Of a stretch of 5,080 nucleotides of DNA, positions 5,006 through 5,080 are shown in pieces. The position numbers and the translations under genes were made by a program. The stretch lies in contig DBBT01000001.1 in assembly GCA_002292345.1 (NCBI GenBank), forward strand, positions 1 to 5,080, read 5' to 3'. Numbering within the stretch: position 1 is the stretch's first letter; each line of letters starts with the position of its first letter. The DNA is from Opitutia bacterium UBA977. Its GTDB lineage: Bacteria > Verrucomicrobiota > Verrucomicrobiia > Opitutales > Coraliomargaritaceae. The notes under the pieces were generated by a model. The model did not search any database, was not told the origin of the DNA, and saw only the letters and a program-made list of their open reading frames with translations.

Positions 5006-5080
5006 ATGAACACATTTACCAAACACATACTTCTTTTCTCCACACTCACCGCGGCCACCAGCGCCACCTTCGCCGCGCCG
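5006..5080 (+). CDS. N-terminus of an exported protein, cut by the window end
   Basis: ATG at 5006 opens a frame that stays open to the window edge (25 residues): MNTFTKHILLFSTLTAATSA followed by TFAAP. A short basic start (K6, H7), a hydrophobic core (about 8-17) and small residues ending in ATFAAP look like a Sec signal peptide with cleavage near residues 20-24. It lies beyond a palindrome-rich spacer after the small CxxC protein. The mature protein lies outside the window, so no function can be given. Confidence 0.6.
   Translation, partial: MNTFTKHILLFSTLTAATSATFAAP

Overview
The window reads as a chromosomal piece of a moderately GC-rich Gram-negative bacterium, most likely Verrucomicrobiota (Opitutae-like). 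This is an inference from three things: a long PurM of the type I associate with Bacteroidota and relatives, an adjacent cmk-plsC pair, and a GxxExxY gene. No rRNA, tRNA or other marker settles it. All recognisable genes lie on the + strand, and none has a convincing Shine-Dalgarno sequence.

Layout: 38-877 encodes an MscS-family mechanosensitive channel. The 280-base gap 878-1157 holds no credible gene, but about 917-1070 has nested complementary segments that suggest an undescribed structured RNA with a 6S-like layout. Next come cytidylate kinase (1158-1832) and a PlsC-type lysophosphatidate acyltransferase (1967-2617). Between plsC and purM lies the most unusual item: a 506-base unit (2615-3120) bounded by 32-base inverted repeats that match at 30 of 32 positions. 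It carries one AT-richer gene for a GxxExxY/PD-(D/E)XK-like protein, and a one-base deletion has broken that gene just before its QxxxY motif. purM (3140-4336) follows directly. A small Cys-containing membrane or exported protein (4393-4794) comes next, then a 211-base spacer (4795-5005) full of palindromes resembling REP/BIME elements with GTAG or GTGG heads. The window ends inside a gene that starts with a signal peptide (5006 onward).

How the genes relate: Cmk (CMP/dCMP phosphorylation, CDP supply), PlsC (phosphatidic acid synthesis) and PurM (fifth step of purine synthesis) are housekeeping functions in nucleotide and phospholipid supply. CTP links Cmk to PlsC, because CDP-diacylglycerol is made from phosphatidic acid and CTP. 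The GxxExxY unit looks like an insertion into this housekeeping run: its left end supplies the plsC stop codon and its right end lies 19 bases before the purM start. The last two genes may form an envelope-related pair, but their function cannot be read from this window.
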